A stretch of 5,441 nt of DNA, from contig JAUVYS010000094.1 of assembly GCA_030602965.1 (NCBI GenBank), positions 1 through 5,441 of the forward strand, read 5' to 3'. Position 1 is the first letter of the stretch; each line of letters opens with the position of its first letter. The position numbers were made by a program, and so were the translations under genes. Source of the DNA: Candidatus Bathyarchaeota archaeon (lineage in GTDB: Archaea; Thermoproteota; Bathyarchaeia; RBG-16-48-13; JAGMEO01). Shown here piece after piece: positions 5,235 through 5,441 of this stretch. The notes beneath the pieces were generated by a model. That model searched no databases and had not been told where the DNA came from. It saw nothing but the letters and a program-made list of their open reading frames with translations.

Positions 5235-5246
5235 TTTATCGATAAA
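5235..5246. promoter_or_regulatory. 12-bp perfect palindrome at the gyrI-like promoter position
   Basis: TTTATCGATAAA is perfectly self-complementary, and its neighbours CC and GG nearly extend the symmetry. It is centred about 31 bases upstream of the gyrI-like ATG and overlaps the minus-strand GATAAAAAGG, where a TATA box of a leaderless gene is expected. It could be the TATA region itself, an operator covering it, or chance in AT-rich DNA. Confidence 0.35.
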
Positions 5247-5344
5247 GGCTAATTATCCTTTTCTGCACCTTCCCGAAGTTTCTACTAAATAAGACTTAAG
5301 ACCATCAAGATAAATCCAAGAATACACCTTCTAAGCTTTTATAA

Positions 5345-5377
5345 GGGAGATGTCTTCCGAAACATCCCTCTTTTTTT
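5345..5377 (+). terminator. Hairpin plus seven T, plus-strand terminator-like
   Basis: GGG-A-GATGT (5345-5353, with a bulged A at 5348) pairs with ACATCCC/T (5362-5369) around an eight-base loop. C5370 and seven T (5371-5377) follow directly. This is the layout of an intrinsic terminator for plus-strand transcription. No plus-strand gene lies within 2.5 kb upstream, so it would have to end a non-coding or antisense transcript, or be a structure of another kind. Confidence 0.45.
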
Positions 5378-5399
5378 GTATGACTTGTAGTTTATTATC

Positions 5400-5420
5400 T
5401 GGTAGTCGGGGAGATACCAC
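5400..5420 (-). repeat. 21-bp inverted repeat, right arm
   Basis: The plus strand reads TGGTAGTCGGGG followed by AGATACCAC, the reverse complement of 4555-4575 with one mismatch. Within this copy TGGTA and TACCA can form a five-base stem around a loop of ten bases. The window ends 21 bases later, so any longer similarity to the right cannot be seen. Confidence 0.75.
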
Positions 5421-5441
5421 CCACTCAGACAGAAATTATAC

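Noticed and set aside
4555..5420. Insertion sequence or CRISPR remnant
   Set aside because: Only two repeat copies exist, in inverted orientation about 825 bases apart, and there is no transposase or cas gene; it is kept as an unexplained inverted repeat only.

Overview
The window is AT-rich and reads as archaeal. The evidence is an E1-like adenylating enzyme beside a JAMM/MPN+ metalloprotease, TTTAAA- or TTATATTTATAA-like boxes placed where archaeal TATA boxes sit, start codons that fit leaderless mRNAs, and one very strong GGAGGTGA ribosome binding site. A TACK-type or Bathyarchaeia-like lineage would fit, but that is an impression and not something the sequence proves.

Left part (1-2112, plus strand): the C-terminal half of an IscS/NifS-class cysteine desulfurase, then after 111 bases an E1-like ThiF/MoeB/UbaA-type enzyme, and 12 bases later a JAMM metalloprotease. 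Together these are the sulfur-donor, activation and proteolysis parts of an archaeal ubiquitin-like (SAMP/MoaD/Urm1-type) sulfur-relay or protein-tagging system. The ubiquitin-like carrier protein itself is not in the window. A separate plus-strand gene (2200-2754) encodes a polytopic membrane methyltransferase of the isoprenylcysteine/phospholipid methyltransferase fold.

Middle part (2816-4281, minus strand): a PP-loop ATPase of the ThiI/MnmA-like tRNA-thiolation type (TTG start), followed downstream by a 48-residue YHS metal-binding protein with its own strong ribosome binding site. This pair converges on the methyltransferase gene. Upstream of the PP-loop gene lies a small gene for an unrecognised 66-residue protein behind a good TATA box. 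The PP-loop enzyme is a plausible consumer of the sulfur mobilised by the left-hand genes, which makes much of the window look like a sulfur-transfer neighbourhood.

Right part (4282-5441): a 442-base non-coding stretch containing hairpins and one arm of a 21-bp inverted repeat, a minus-strand standalone GyrI-like ligand-binding protein (4724-5209), and a 232-base non-coding tail. The tail holds a palindrome at the gyrI-like promoter position, a plus-strand hairpin followed by seven T (terminator-like), and the other arm of the 21-bp inverted repeat at 5400-5420. No rRNA, recognisable tRNA, CRISPR array or transposase gene was seen.
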